From the NCBI GenBank assembly GCA_030867875.1, contig JAOWCC010000019.1, positions 32,345,976-32,409,975 of the forward strand: a stretch of 64,000 bases of DNA. The letters run 5' to 3'. A program made the translations under genes and the position numbers. This DNA comes from Actinernus sp. WN-2022. Its lineage: Eukaryota; Cnidaria; Anthozoa; Actiniaria; Actinernidae. Positions within the stretch are counted from its first letter, which is position 1; every line of letters begins with the position of its first letter. Under the pieces are notes generated by a model. The model was not told where the DNA came from. It was given only the letters and a program-made list of their open reading frames with translations, and did not search any database. This document shows, one piece after another, positions 12,424-23,399 of the stretch.

Positions 12424-12460
12424 AATAATAATAATTATTATTATTATTATTATTATTATT
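12424..12460. repeat. ATT microsatellite
   Basis: AATAATAATAATT followed by about ten ATT units, probably the simple-repeat tail of the LINE fragment to its left. Confidence 0.9.
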
Positions 12461-12654
12461 CGCTTCAATTTTGCGGAAAGTTATGGACCGTAAACCGACC
12501 AATCATTGCTCACAAAAATAATAACCTAACAATATTTGTATGGCTTTTTGCCGCACGTACCAATGTATGACACAATGAACCAAACCTAGTCTCTGAGCTC
12601 GCCACTAGAGGCTTAGTAGCGCTCTATGAGCCGTAGGTTCTGTTTCTCCGAAGA

Positions 12655-12960
12655 TCAAATTGTCAAATTGTCTTTATTCATACAATAAATAACATATCGT
12701 ATGTTACAAATAAGCATAATGTATATAAACTATGTAGATGTATATAGTATATAACTAAAAAAAAAAAGATCAGATTACTAGATAATAACTAAATAAGAGC
12801 CTTTTAACGTACATTTTGTACATGTACGATGCCTTAAATCTCTTCATGTTGATGCTCGGAAGCTGGCTGGTTTTTCGACGAAGTCAGTTTCAAAGAACTA
12901 GACTTAACCTTGGGTAGTTTGCTACAAGGCTACATTTGCTAAAGATCAGCTTTGCTGTAT
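12655..12960 (-). mobile_element. Possible LINE 3' end
   Basis: The sequence AAATTGTCTTTATTCATACA resembles the reverse-oriented 3' ends of CR1-like LINEs elsewhere in the window. A short minus-strand stretch behind it could be the last codons of ORF2, but the match is too weak to be sure. Confidence 0.25.
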
Positions 12961-13150
12961 AAATTGTTATTTATCTTTTAGCTGGTTAGGTCCATAGCTC
13001 GGCTCCGATGTTCCTATTGGAGGATTTTCGTACATGCGATATTTGCTGATTCTAGTTTTAATATCATAAGGCCATTACCCGTTCATCAGTAGCGGGTCTG
13101 GACGGCAACACATCAGTGGCTTGCGCATGCTCTGTGTGACCCGACTATAC

Positions 13151-13229
13151 TTTATATGGAGAAAACGTGCAGGAGCACCTACCGCCTTGTCAAGCGAGTG
13201 CACCGGCGGTCAACTTTTCTCCATATAAA
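13151..13229. repeat. 79-nt stem-loop in a GC-rich block
   Basis: A perfect 15-bp inverted repeat (TTTATATGGAGAAAA and TTTTCTCCATATAAA) encloses a second short stem of ACCGCC against GGCGGT. The surrounding 13.0-13.4 kb is unusually GC-rich for this window and reuses the inner motif AAGGCGGTAGG. I could not match it to a known snRNA, 5S or tRNA. It could be a small palindromic element or a structured RNA. Confidence 0.5.
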
Positions 13230-13920
13230 CACTTTGGCCGCCGGGGCCGGGCATTCGGTTCATAATGAATAAGGCGGTAGGGTGCCCTGGCGGCTCCCCC
13301 GAGGGTCACCCACGAGCCAACTTTGTGGTTTCTCGTGTACACGAATCGAAGTCTCGAAACCATTGTTGGCTAGAGGCAGTCAGTGAATAGGCGGTGTTAG
13401 GTCGTCCTGGTTTTGTTAAGTACGGGAATTCAGTTGTGTGCGTGTGAGATCATCCAACGTCATCACGGCGTTTTCCAATCGTTTTCGGCAAGGCAAACGT
13501 TCCCTGAGGTTTTTATATTCTTGCGAGCTGTTCTTGTATAAACAGAAGCTTTTACCATGTCAACACTGTCGATAGCGATTTAGTTTTGTTTCAGATCGTA
13601 AAGGGGCCAAAACCGTTTACGTGTTCAAACGATCAATCGGAGAGGGTATGTCATGATCACATCTGACCAGTGAAGTAGATAACAATCTTATCGAGTGTTT
13701 TTCAAAGTACGTACGATAAAACCAAAACGTTCAAACAGTTCTTCTCGATAATGCGGATTACGCATTCCTACATTCCTAGGGAGTGAAAACTCTTGTAAAA
13801 GGTCTTGAGTTGACATGAACAGATCTTTCCACATATAATGCTATTAGGAATTAAGTACTGATGTATTGATTAGAGTTTTTAAAGGCAGCTAAAGTTAATG
13901 ACTTCGCACATGGCAGGCGA

Positions 13921-13964
13921 TAGCCTGAATTTCAGCCGTCTGAAGACGGCTGAAATTCAGGCTA
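13921..13964. repeat. Perfect 20-bp palindromic hairpin
   Basis: TAGCCTGAATTTCAGCCGTC is followed after four bases by its exact complement. The same arms occur at 43174-43243 with a longer loop, and one arm alone at 63533-63555, so this is a small dispersed MITE family. Confidence 0.85.
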
Positions 13965-14105
13965 GGCAGGCGATTAAATTTTTCAGATGGTCCGCTCACG
14001 TGCTGTTTTTATGACACGCGCACGGAGTGACGGTCTTTTTTGAAGTCCCAAAGCGCGTGGGCCCGTCCTGTTTATTAGGAAATAAAAACGCGAACGCCCG
14101 CCATA

Positions 14106-14258
14106 TAGACCCTTTGCACGTTACGTCATAGGCGCCATGTTAGTGTACAGTTAACAATAGATTCTTCGTTAGCTTCTTTTGTTCTGTACACCAACATGGC
14201 CGCCATGCCCTTTGTCATTTTTGACAAGAATCTCTGGGGATTGAGTGCAAACCATCTA
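14106..14258 (-). mobile_element. TAGATGG MITE, copy 2
   Basis: Reverse-oriented copy of the family at 11989, 153 bp, ending TAGACCCTTTGCAC and CCATCTA. It is flanked by TA on both sides (14104-14105 and 14259-14260), consistent with a Tc1/mariner-type TA target duplication. Open frames over it are not genes. Confidence 0.85.
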
Positions 14259-14261
14259 TAG

Positions 14262-14630
14262 GCGAATCTTTGTTTACGTTTTTTCCTCATTAGCATACAC
14301 CAGACTTCAAGTGACGTACATACAAACAAACAGAGTCCATAAATTGAAAGAGATTGTCACACTTGATAATCACCGAAAATTTGAGAGGTATGATAAATAG
14401 ATTTTGAGGAATGAGCAAAATGTACAATAAAGAATGTGTGGCTGTCAGCAACTCTTGCCACCCAGCCTATTTTACAGCTTTGAAAAGTCAATTTCTCCGT
14501 AAATATTTAACATATCAATCTCAAAATTTTGGTGATTACTAAGTTTAAATTTCTATTTCAACTGATGAAGCTGTTTGTTTTGAAGTTTAATTTATGCTAA
14601 TGAGGCAAAAATGTAAACAATGACGTCAGC
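14262..14630. mobile_element. Inverted-repeat element, about 370 bp
   Basis: The left arm contains TTTACGTTTTTTCCTCATTA and the right arm the matching inverse TAATGAGGCAAAAATGTAAAC. A third related arm lies at about 35388-35456. No protein is encoded. Confidence 0.5.
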
Positions 14631-14644
14631 AAGGTTAGCCTATC

Positions 14645-14762
14645 GAACGCACGGAGACTTGGTACAAATCGTCACTTGGTGGAGGGGTGGGGAGAGAAAG
14701 AATCCCCCCCAGTGACGATTTCATGAGTTCTACTCCTGGTTCTACCAAGTCTCCGCGCGTTC
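14645..14762. mobile_element. Short hairpin MITE
   Basis: The ends GAACGCACGGAGACTTGGTA and TACCAAGTCTCCGCGCGTTC pair with one mismatch, and a second inner pair AATCGTCAC/GTGACGATT follows. The centre is a G-rich/C-rich loop. Confidence 0.7.
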
Positions 14763-15181
14763 AATATGGCGGCCGTTTGCGTTTTATATCCTCAGAAACA
14801 GAATGGGGCTCTCCCCCCTGTGATTCAATTGTGTAGATTGGACTTTGCAAACGCGCGAAGGAAATTCTTCCCGCTCTCCTTACGTGAAGAAGTCACCAAG
14901 GTCAACAAATCAAACCGTTCTTGATCACTGCCAAGTTTATAGTTATATCAAATGAATGTGTTAACATGGTTTGATTTGACTCTAAGTTACTATTATTTCC
15001 TGCAAACGAGTGGTGTGAAGAAGCAGTATAGACTGTTTTTTGTTAGTTTTTGTTAGTGGAATAAAAAGAGATCAAGTGATTGTGAAATCCCGCATAGAAA
15101 ACAATAAATACTTTCTGTGAGTCCCCTTCAAACCAGAAAACACTCGTGCCGCATGAAGAAATGGTCATTCTCTATTACAAT

Positions 15182-15541
15182 AGGGGGGTACTCAAGAAAG
15201 TTTCATACGGGGAGGCTCCGCCCCGAGGTTCAAACCCTTACCTTTTTATATACCATTTTTGACAGAAAAGGTTAACCCTTTCATATACCTTTTACTAAAC
15301 TTTTCACTTGAGTGACCCCTTAAAATACTTGGATGAATCAGCCGTTAAGGTGCGGCTGTTCGAGGTATTTTGAAATGCCCTTTTAAATACCCAAATGACA
15401 GTTTTTCCTACCCTTTTCGATACTTCAACTCGTGAAATCCCTACCCTTTTATATACCTCCAGCCTGAAAAGGCAACCCTTTCTGGTGGAGCCTCCCGGTA
15501 TAGTCCATTATAGGGAGTACCCCCCCCCCCCCCCCCCCCCC
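15182..15541. mobile_element. Repeat element bounded by GGGGGGTACTC ends
   Basis: The left end GGGGGGTACT and the right end AGTACCCCCC are inverse copies. The interior repeats short blocks of the type CCCTTTTATATACC. The right end runs into 22 consecutive C (15520-15541). A related fragment with GGGACTCCCTATAT lies at about 47218-47350. Confidence 0.6.
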
Positions 15542-15549
15542 GGGAAAAA

Positions 15550-15690
15550 GACCTTAATCACGCAGCGGCCATGTTGCATCCCAGGAAGGTAAAACCTTTG
15601 TTCTTGCACTTCCAAACTCGACACAGAGACGAGGCTGGAAGTGCAAAAGTTATTGTTTGTAGCCAAAATGGCCGCGGAGTGACAAAGGTC
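15550..15690. mobile_element. Short inverted-repeat element
   Basis: GACCTTAATCACGCAGCGGCCAT at the left faces ATGGCCGCGGAGTGACAAAGGTC at the right, with an inner inverse pair around TTGCACTTCC and GGAAGTGCAA. Frames in this stretch are artefacts of the C run and the repeat. Confidence 0.6.
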
Positions 15691-15797
15691 TATTAAACAA
15701 TACAATATCCTCCATGATCTCTTTCACACAGTGCAGCCTTTTCCCGGCATTTCCACAGACAAAGTTTGTTAGAAATAGCTATAATCCTTCTTGGTAC

Positions 15798-16100
15798 CGC
15801 GAAAAAATGTTACACTTCGCTGGCCAAAAGAACGAAGGCTCTGGAGTTCAAATACAAGTTTTCGAGGTATTAAACTTTTTCAGTACTTAGTAAACTCACA
15901 GCGAATTACAAATTAAGAAAACCTCAACCTGTTGAAGTCTAAGGCTTAGCTTTTAAGTAGTTTTCTTGATTTTTACAAAACATTTCACGTAAATACGCGT
16001 ACCCGACGTGCTTAAAATTAGAAACAGGGGCTGGTGATTGTCTGGAAGAAGCGCGCGCGACCGGTACGTGTCAAAAGCATATGCGCGTAACGTTTTGCCG
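15798..16100 (+). mobile_element. CGGCAAAACGTTA repeat, copy 1
   Basis: This matches 59090-59270 and 62654-62994. Shared blocks are CGCTGGCCAAAAGAACGAAG near the left end, GAATTACAAATTAAGAAAAC in the middle and GCGCGTAACGTTTTGCCG at the right end. In the 62.65 kb copy the two ends form an inverted repeat (CGGCAAAAC... against ...GTTTTGCCG), which suggests a non-autonomous DNA transposon. Confidence 0.65.
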
Positions 16101-16144
16101 CTGTGTCTCACCTATTCTACCACCCGGGACACCTCCCGGTCTTA

Positions 16145-17280
16145 CCTTTAAACAAAATATTTTTGTCTGATTCTGCTCAAATTTTCACAAACAATACACA
16201 ATTTATTGATACAACTGATAATGTCAAAATCATGAGCTGATCACACATACTACTAATGACGTAATTGTGACATAAGTCGACCCCACTTTTTTGGCATTTT
16301 GAGCCCGCATTACTCGAAATCTACAATTGGAGAAATGTTTTTCAAAGAGAAGCACATCAGAACAGAGGTTGTTTATACCTAGAGCTGCCACGGCTGTCTA
16401 ACGGAATAGGCACGTGCATTCAAAAGTGGAAAAATTATCATAATGCCAGGAGGTACAATGCACAACCAGTTTCTGTAACAACATACGCAATTATTTTACA
16501 GAAATTAGTTATCCCTTGTACCCCCTGGTCATTATGACAATTTTCTACATTTGAATGCACGTGCATATTCCGTCCGTCAGCCGTGGACGCTCTAGATGTA
16601 AACAGAGCACTATCCAAAAGCTCGGCTCTCATGTGCTCTGCTCCTCTTTGAAAAACATATATCCCGCAATTATAGACATTTCTCAGCGATATGTTTTGGT
16701 GTATTATTCTTATAAAGATTAAATTTAATGCTCAAAAACTTTTTTTTTATCTCTGGAGCGGTTTTTTAGAAAACCTGAAATTTGTAGAGTTGAAGTTTTT
16801 TTGCAATTTTTCGACTTTTTTACTCTCTCAAAAGAAATATTCACAACATTTTCTCTGCTTTTGCGATCACAATTTGATTTGACATCAAGATTTAGTAAGC
16901 TTTGGGAAATACTTTAATCAGTTTGGATCAGTTCTGATCACTTCTGTTGACAGAAAGCAAGGTGAAAAATTCAGAGCCCAAATTTTCGCCAATTACCTTC
17001 CGCCCAAGGGATTTTGAAAAATATTGCACTGTGTATGCGTGTCATAAGTTTGAACAGTTTCCAGTTGTTTGAACAAAATCGTTCGACTATATTTCGAGTA
17101 ATAGCACAATATCAAAAAAGTGGGGTTGACTTACGTCACAATTACGTCATTAGTATGTGTGATCGGGTCCGGATTTTGACATTATCAGTTGTATCAAGGT
17201 TGTATCAATAAATTGTGTACTTTTGAGCAGAATCAAGCAAAAATCTTGAAAGTTATGAGAATTTGTTTAAATTTGCAATG
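16145..17280. mobile_element. Large inverted-repeat element with nested hairpin
   Basis: Outer arms of about 150-180 bases face each other at 16145-16325 and 17085-17280; diagnostic pairs are TACTAATGACGTAATTGTGA and its inverse near 17130-17155. Inside the left half a second hairpin spans about 16335-16660, pairing GTTTTTCAAAGAG with CTCTTTGAAAAAC. The stretch 16690-17080 is AT-rich filler; its open frames are low-complexity. Confidence 0.6.
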
Positions 17281-17757
17281 TGGCTTCGGACACCTTAATC
17301 TCGTTAAGAACCTATAGCTATAGGACTAACAATATTCAATAATCAGAGTCTATATAAATAAACTACTTCATTTGTTTCATTCAGATTGCTCACATACCTT
17401 GTGTGCTATCAGCATATTAGAGTCCAAGTCCAATTTTATGGTAGCACGATTGCTGCTTTCTGAAATTCAGAGCATGAGATTTTATTAGAGGTATTTCTTA
17501 GACCTCGAACAAGGCCAAGTATAAAATCCTGATGAAGGTTGGCCGTGCCAGCCGAAATATTGGTCAAATATAGTTATTCCCCAGCCTTGCATCGTTCTAT
17601 TGTTACATACGTAAGCATAATTTGTTACTGCGCATGTTCGACGAAAATCTTGGCGCTGAACAAAAGGTATGTGTGCTCTGGGTACAAGATGTCACGCGTT
17701 CCGACTTACAGCTTTTCAAGACCTCGAGCATACATGCATTAGTTGTTGTACAATTAA

Positions 17758-17950
17758 GAAATAGAAAACATTTCCCGTGTTTCTATAGAGTTATAGAAAC
17801 ACGAGTGGGAGTTTGGGAGAACGAGAAATGGCAGTGGGAACACGAGCCCGAAGCTGAGGGCGAGTGTTTCCACAGCTTTTTCGAGTTCTTCCAAACTTCC
17901 ACAAGCATTTCTATAACTCTATAGAAACAAGGGGAAAATGTTTTCTTTTA
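17758..17950. mobile_element. Hairpin element with TTTCTATAACTCTATAGAAA arms
   Basis: The left arm reads AGAAAACATTTCCCGTGTTT and the right arm the inverse, both running into the palindromic block CTATAGAGTTATAG. A further half copy lies at 17996-18020. The overlapping frames are not genes. Confidence 0.65.
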
Positions 17951-18417
17951 TAAAATAACCCACAGAAAATAAGTACTAGCGCGCTCAACTTTCTATGTTG
18001 CTATAGAGTTATAAAAACACGGCTTTCAGCCAATCAGAGCGCGCGTACAATCGAATCTATTTTATAATAATCAGTGTGAAACGCGCGTTCTGATTGGTCA
18101 ATAGCCATGTTTTCCGAAATCATTTAGGTAATTATCTCGTTTTTTCGCTATTTATTGTATAAAACAAATAGATCATTTTGCCGTGGGAGTGTCCTTTATA
18201 GATGCACAGATATAAACTATATATATTAATTAACAGATGAAAACGTGACTATGATAAAGTCACGCCACTCCACTGCATCTCATGGTACACTTCTTTGTCT
18301 CGTCACGTTGTCACGTCATGTTCAAAGTGCAGAAACATGCTACTCTTCATCAATTTTTATACATATGAATCTTTGAAAGGTTTTGGGTACTTTATAGAGA
18401 GAATACTCTATGTTCTA

Positions 18418-18754
18418 GGGTTGTTTGAAATGGTGAAAATTCGACCTTTCCTGACCCATGACCGCGTAAGAAAAAGCTTGGGTTGATTCTTGATCTTACG
18501 TCACCTCATTAATGCATTATTCTTCATGGCGCCTTTCTACCACAACAACATCAATATATAGAGAATATACACAGTCTGTGAGTTGTTTGTAAAGAAAACA
18601 GTTATTTTAGACAAAATGCTAAATATTTATCCAAATTATTGCAAAGTCGAATGAACTGGATGACGTTATTGACGTAAGATCAAGAGTCGACCCAGTCTTT
18701 TTCTTACGCGGTCATGGGTCAGGAAAGGTCACATTTTCACCATTTCAAACAAGC
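18418..18754. mobile_element. Inverted-repeat element, about 340 bp
   Basis: The left arm has CCTGACCCATGACCGCGTAAG and TTGATCTTACGTCA; the right arm carries the inverse, including CTTACGCGGTCATGGGTCAGG. Arms are about 90 bases, the centre about 150 bases. No coding content. Confidence 0.6.
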
Positions 18755-19470
18755 CTTCTCTGTAAGCCAAAACTTAAAGTTTGAATAATGTCGCTTGTTT
18801 TGAACTTTTACAGTTCAAAATACTGGCACAATAATAGAGCTCTTTAGTAATAACAACGTGTTCTTTTTAGAATTTTGATTTATTTGAGTATAACAGCTTA
18901 GAATTGAAGCCCCATTTTTTGTATACGTCGTTATGACGTCATAAATATATTTGTGTACCCTCAGAAAATAGGCAGTTCAATGTTTTTGGAATTTTATCAA
19001 TGAAATGCATTTGGCTAACACTTACAAGTCATAGTATTCTCTTTAATAATATTTTTATAGTCGGCAATCTGACTTAAGCTTGAAGTATGACGTCACTAAT
19101 AATGACGTCATAAAAACAGTAAATCGTCCATAACTTTGAATATGTTTATCGTAGAAAGTTCAAATTTTCGGCAAATTAACATATTTCATAAAAGCTTTCT
19201 GATGACGTAATATTTTTTAAACGTGTTTTAAAGGTTAATTTTCACCAAAAAAGGTATCCCTTATGACGTCACAACAACGTCACAATACAGAAACAATTGT
19301 CCCGAAAAATGTAGTCTTACTTTGTTACCAACCTGCCAACATTTCGTCAAATTTACAGTAGAAGTAAGGAAATGGCGTTACGTTTACGTTTTATGTTACA
19401 CTCAACCCCGTCGTTTTTACGGTTATTCGTGCCCAGCGTGATCGTAAAGATGATAACACACTGCCTCCAG
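18755..19470. other. CRE-rich intergenic DNA
   Basis: No gene is visible. The palindrome TGACGTCA, the cAMP response element, occurs at about 18926, 19088, 19102 and 19264, with further half sites, and once more just after the adjoining minisatellite (20703). Whether this is regulatory or merely repeat content cannot be told from sequence. Confidence 0.45.
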
Positions 19471-20698
19471 TGGGGATGTCATTATAGCAACACGTGTGGG
19501 ATGTCATTATAGCAACACGTGTGGGATGTCATTATAGCAACACGTGTGGGATATCATTATAGCAACACGTGTGGGATGTCATTATAGCAACACGTGTGGG
19601 ATGTCATTATAGCAACACGTGTGGGATATCATTATAGCAACACGTGTGGGATATCATTATAGCAACACGTGTGGGATGTCATTATAGCAACACGTGTGGG
19701 ATATCATTATAGCAACACGTGTGGGATATCATTATAGCAACACGTGTGGGATGTCATTATAGCAACACGTGTGGGATATCATTATAGCAACACGTGTGGG
19801 ATATCATTATAGCAACACGTGTGGGATGTCATTATAGCAACACGTGTGGGATATCATTATAGCAACACGTGTGGGATGTCATTATAGCAACACGTGTGGG
19901 ATGTCATTATAGCAACACGTGTGGGATGTCATTATAGCAACACGTGTGGGATATCATTATAGCAACACGTGTGGGATATCATTATAGCAACACGTGTGGG
20001 ATGTCATTATAGCAACACGTGTGGGATGTCATTATAGCAACACGTGTGGGATGTCATTATAGCAACACGTGTGGGATGTCATTATAGCAACACGTGTGGG
20101 ATGTCATTATAGCAACACGTGTGGGATGTCATTATAGCAACACGTGTGGGATGTCATTATAGCAACACGTGTGGGATGTCATTATAGCAACACGTGTGGG
20201 ATGTCATTATAGCAACACGTGTGGGATGTCATTATAGCAACACGTGTGGGATGTCATTATAGCAACACGTGTGGGATGTCATTATAGCAACACGTGTGGG
20301 ATGTCATTATAGCAACACGTGTGGGATGTCATTATAGCAACACGTGTGGGATGTCATTATAGCAACACGTGTGGGATGTCATTATAGCAACACGTGTGGG
20401 ATGTCATTATAGCAACACGTGTGGGATGTCATTATAGCAACACGTGTGGGATGTCATTATAGCAACACGTGTGGGATGTCATTATAGCAACACGTGTGGG
20501 ATGTCATTATAGCAACACGTGTGGGATGTCATTATAGCAACACGTGTGGGATGTCATTATAGCAACACGTGTGGGATATCATTATAGCAACACGTGTGGG
20601 ATGTCATTATAGCAACACGTGTGGGATGTCATTATAGCAACACGTGTGGGATGTCATTATAGCAACACGTGTGGGATATCATTATAGCAACACGTGTG
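19471..20698. repeat. 25-bp minisatellite, 49 copies, one E-box per unit
   Basis: The unit is ATRTCATTATAGCAACACGTGTGGG, repeated about 49 times almost without change. The only systematic variation is G or A at the third base. In order the first 21 units mix both types, units 22-44 (about 20001-20575) are 23 identical G units, and A units return at 20576 and 20676. Each unit holds the palindrome ACACGTGT with a CACGTG E-box. The near-identity implies recent expansion by unequal exchange or slippage. Confidence 0.95.
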
Positions 20699-20709
20699 CA
20701 ATATGACGT

Positions 20710-21216
20710 CACAGAACAAAACTATATCAGTTTCTAAAAGGCGCAAAACTATATTTTTGAAGAGAGGCAAAATCAGATTTAGTATTTTTGACTTGTTTTG
20801 ACTGTAGTTCTTGTCAATGAACTTCTAGTATTTTAATATTTTATGGCTGATCAGGTCTCGTTGATAAATCCAACGTACTTCGGACAGGATTGTCGCATAC
20901 AGTTTTTGCTCTTTTTATCACTTGCAAAAATTATATATTTTAATCTTCTCCAAATACATTTAAATTATTGGGGCTTTTGACATGAGTTCCCATTGCCATT
21001 TGTTCTAAACTTTAAAATGTTCGGAATAGCATGCAAAGGTAAGCCTTTGATTTAAACGATAAACGATCCTGTACCGATCGACCTCGCTTTCATGATTCGA
21101 CTTCAAACATCAGTACGTTTCTTTCTTTTTTTTGAGGGGTGGGGGTGAGTTTCGGAATACTAATCGAGTCCCACTCTTTCATGCATCCCTCCCCTCCCTC
21201 GATCGCAAAAGGCCCG
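20710..21216. other. No gene seen
   Basis: AT-rich DNA with no exon-like segment or repeat structure that I can support. Confidence 0.4.
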
Positions 21217-21308
21217 GGGTGAAGTCGGGTTGAAGTCGGGTTGAAGTCGGAGTGAAGTCGGGTTGAAGTCGGGTTGAAGTTGCTGGGGTGAAGTCGGGGT
21301 GAAGTCGA
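21217..21308. repeat. 11-bp tandem array
   Basis: About eight units of GGTTGAAGTCG, with variants GGAGTGAAGTCG and GGGGTGAAGTCG and one interruption TTGCTGG. Strand asymmetry is strong: the plus strand is G-rich. Confidence 0.85.
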
Positions 21309-21467
21309 AAAACGCAGAGAAAAGATGGAGTGCCATTTGAAAATTGGGAAGATTAATTACACCATATTAAAAGCTACGAAAAAAATCTGCGTTGTACTGT
21401 TAAATTGTTGCTAAGTGAAACACCACTGAAAACGTAAGTGAACAAAAGAGTTTAAAAAAAGGGAGAG

Positions 21468-21561
21468 TCCTTCGAGCCGGATTCGAACCAGCGACCGGCT
21501 AAGGATGACCATGCGAGTTACGTACTACAGTCCTCCGCTCTACCAACTGAGCTATCGAAGG
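21468..21561 (-). tRNA. tRNA-Tyr (anticodon GUA) with 18-nt intron
   Basis: The minus strand starts CCTTCGATAGCTCAGTTGG, with the anticodon GTA at positions 34-36 inside GGAGGACTGTAG, and ends with the complementary acceptor strand TCGAAGG plus discriminator A. An intron of 18 nt (21507-21524) follows position 37, the place used in eukaryotic tRNA-Tyr genes. A and B boxes (TAGCTCAGTTGG, GGTTCGAATCC) are intact and a run of seven T lies about eight bases after the 3' end, a good Pol III terminator. The variable loop is 8 nt (AGCCGGTC) instead of the usual 5, a three-base insertion relative to the vertebrate gene. Confidence 0.93.
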
Positions 21562-21569
21562 CTCCTGTT

Positions 21570-22349
21570 GAAGTGTAGCAACAACTACTCAAAACTGTTT
21601 AGGTGTAGTCACGCATGCCCAAGCTTTTTCCTGTTTGAGGGACGTTTGTTATTTTGATGTGTTGCTGTCAACTGTTCTTATCGTCGAAGCGTGCTAGAGG
21701 ATGAACAACTTCGCAACTAACTCATATCATGCAAAATATATTATGTTATCGGTAAAGTGGCAAACGTCATCCGTTTTTGTCTGACTTGTCTTCAACTATT
21801 TTCAGTCAGGTTCCTTTCATTACTAAGACCGCCAAAACCGGCCAATACGAAGCATGTAGCGGAACAAATTTAAAATATTGCATCAAATCTAGAAATATCT
21901 AGAAATCTGTAAATATATGTTGCGATATCATTTCAAGGGATGAACTGACGACTTAAAAGTCAGAGCCGTATAACAGCGATCGGTTGACTCCAAACGCATT
22001 TGTTTTGGATACTTTTTTCGTTTCTTTCGATTTTCACCATTTTCGATGCGCTGAAAATCGGCTCAAAAACCATTCCCGTTTGGACTTGAAATCAAAAGCA
22101 AGCACAAAATCAGCACTCAGTAATTTTATAATACCTTCTTTAAGAGTCAACCCTCTTGTTTATGACGCAATAGCGCTGCGGTACGGTTTTGAACCTAATT
22201 CCGATTTCCGGATCAGGATCTTCGTAAAAATATGTCGAATACCGACAGAACCCCTTATTGCATGTTACTGGCTGCCCAATTATGATCGCAAGTTTTAGCA
22301 AGTGTGAACGGAAACAAAATCAAACCAAATTGAATGAAGTATGATAACT
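21570..22349. other. No supported gene
   Basis: A 104-codon frame at 21984-22298 has no recognisable motif. Otherwise AT-rich DNA. Confidence 0.35.
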
Positions 22350-23185
22350 TAAATTGCATCTCGCTTTGCTTTATTGCAATTGCTTTATGCCGTTGATACA
22401 ACTGAGTATGCTTCTGATGCGTCTCCGATGGTACTGCAGTTCCTCATTAACTCTGATCTCAGTCTACTTTCTACATGGTTTGAGAGTAATTATTTACAGA
22501 TTAATGTGGCGAAAACACAAGCTATGGCCATTGGACCGTCGTCATATGCATACGACATCAAACTCGATGACTCGGACATCAAAGCCACTGACACTCTAAA
22601 TAAAGATCCTTGGGGTCACTCTGGAGCGCAAACTTTCATTCAAGGCGCACATTGCAGAGCAATCGAGGAAGGCTTGTGCTAAGGCATCAGCACTGCGAAG
22701 GCTGCGCAGATTCATCCCCCAATACGTTATGATTCGCCTCTACAAAGCTTATATTCTCTCCCCCATATGGAATACTGTGGTCCACTCCTGTGAGGGATTG
22801 GAGAGGTTCAAACCTACTGAGGACTATTTTGGGTTTGTCCACTAAGTCATTGTCATATGATTATCTTCTCAAATATACCGACACAGGAAAATTGGCTCAA
22901 CGTACGTAGGAACTGTCAATCACTAATTCATTTTTTTTAATACATGAACGATCAGGGTCCAGCTTATATATCAGTGACTTTTTCAAGTTTAATGTGGTAA
23001 GCTACAACTTGCGCGGAAATGGTACCAGACTAGAACAGCCTCGTTTTAATTTGGAATGGCTTCATAAATTGTATTCATATATAGCAAGTGTTCTGTAGAA
23101 CAAACTACCTATTAAAATAAGGGAATGCAAATATATTATATCTTTTAAAAGCGCTTTACGATCTCATATGTTATCGTCATAAATA
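22350..23185 (+). pseudogene. LINE reverse transcriptase relic with lost catalytic Asp
   Basis: Reading across several frames gives the end of the palm domain (LLYAVDTTEYASD), then LSLLSTWFESNYLQINVAKT, RRLRRFIPQYVMIRLYKAYI and the C-terminal end IRECKYIISFKSALRSHML. The YADD metal-binding motif is YAVD here, a single A-to-T change removing one catalytic aspartate. At least two frame breaks follow. This is a dead 5'-truncated LINE; similarity is to CR1/L2-like ORF2 proteins. Confidence 0.7.
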
Positions 23186-23294
23186 ATTACCTCGAAATTT
23201 CTAATATAAATTTATTATAATAAGTATATATGCATAGTTTAATATATATTTTTAATATTGTAATATTTCAAGACTTTGTAATATTTTAAGTACT

Positions 23295-23396
23295 GTTTAA
23301 AACACGAACAGCAGTGTTTTATCAAGTTTAAAAATTCGAGGGCGAAGCCCGAGAATTTTTAGACTTGATAAAACACGTGCTGTGAGTGTTTTAAAC
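23295..23396. repeat. 102-bp hairpin
   Basis: GTTTAAAACAC at the left pairs with GTGTTTTAAAC at the right, and the inner arms TTTTATCAAGT and ACTTGATAAAA pair as well, around the GC-rich tip GGGCGAAGCCC. It resembles the GC-tipped hairpin at 1303-1466 in style but not in sequence. Confidence 0.75.
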
Positions 23397-23399
23397 GGC

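Noticed and set aside
19471..20698. CRISPR-like regular array
   Set aside because: Units are contiguous with no spacers, and the window is eukaryotic; it is a minisatellite.
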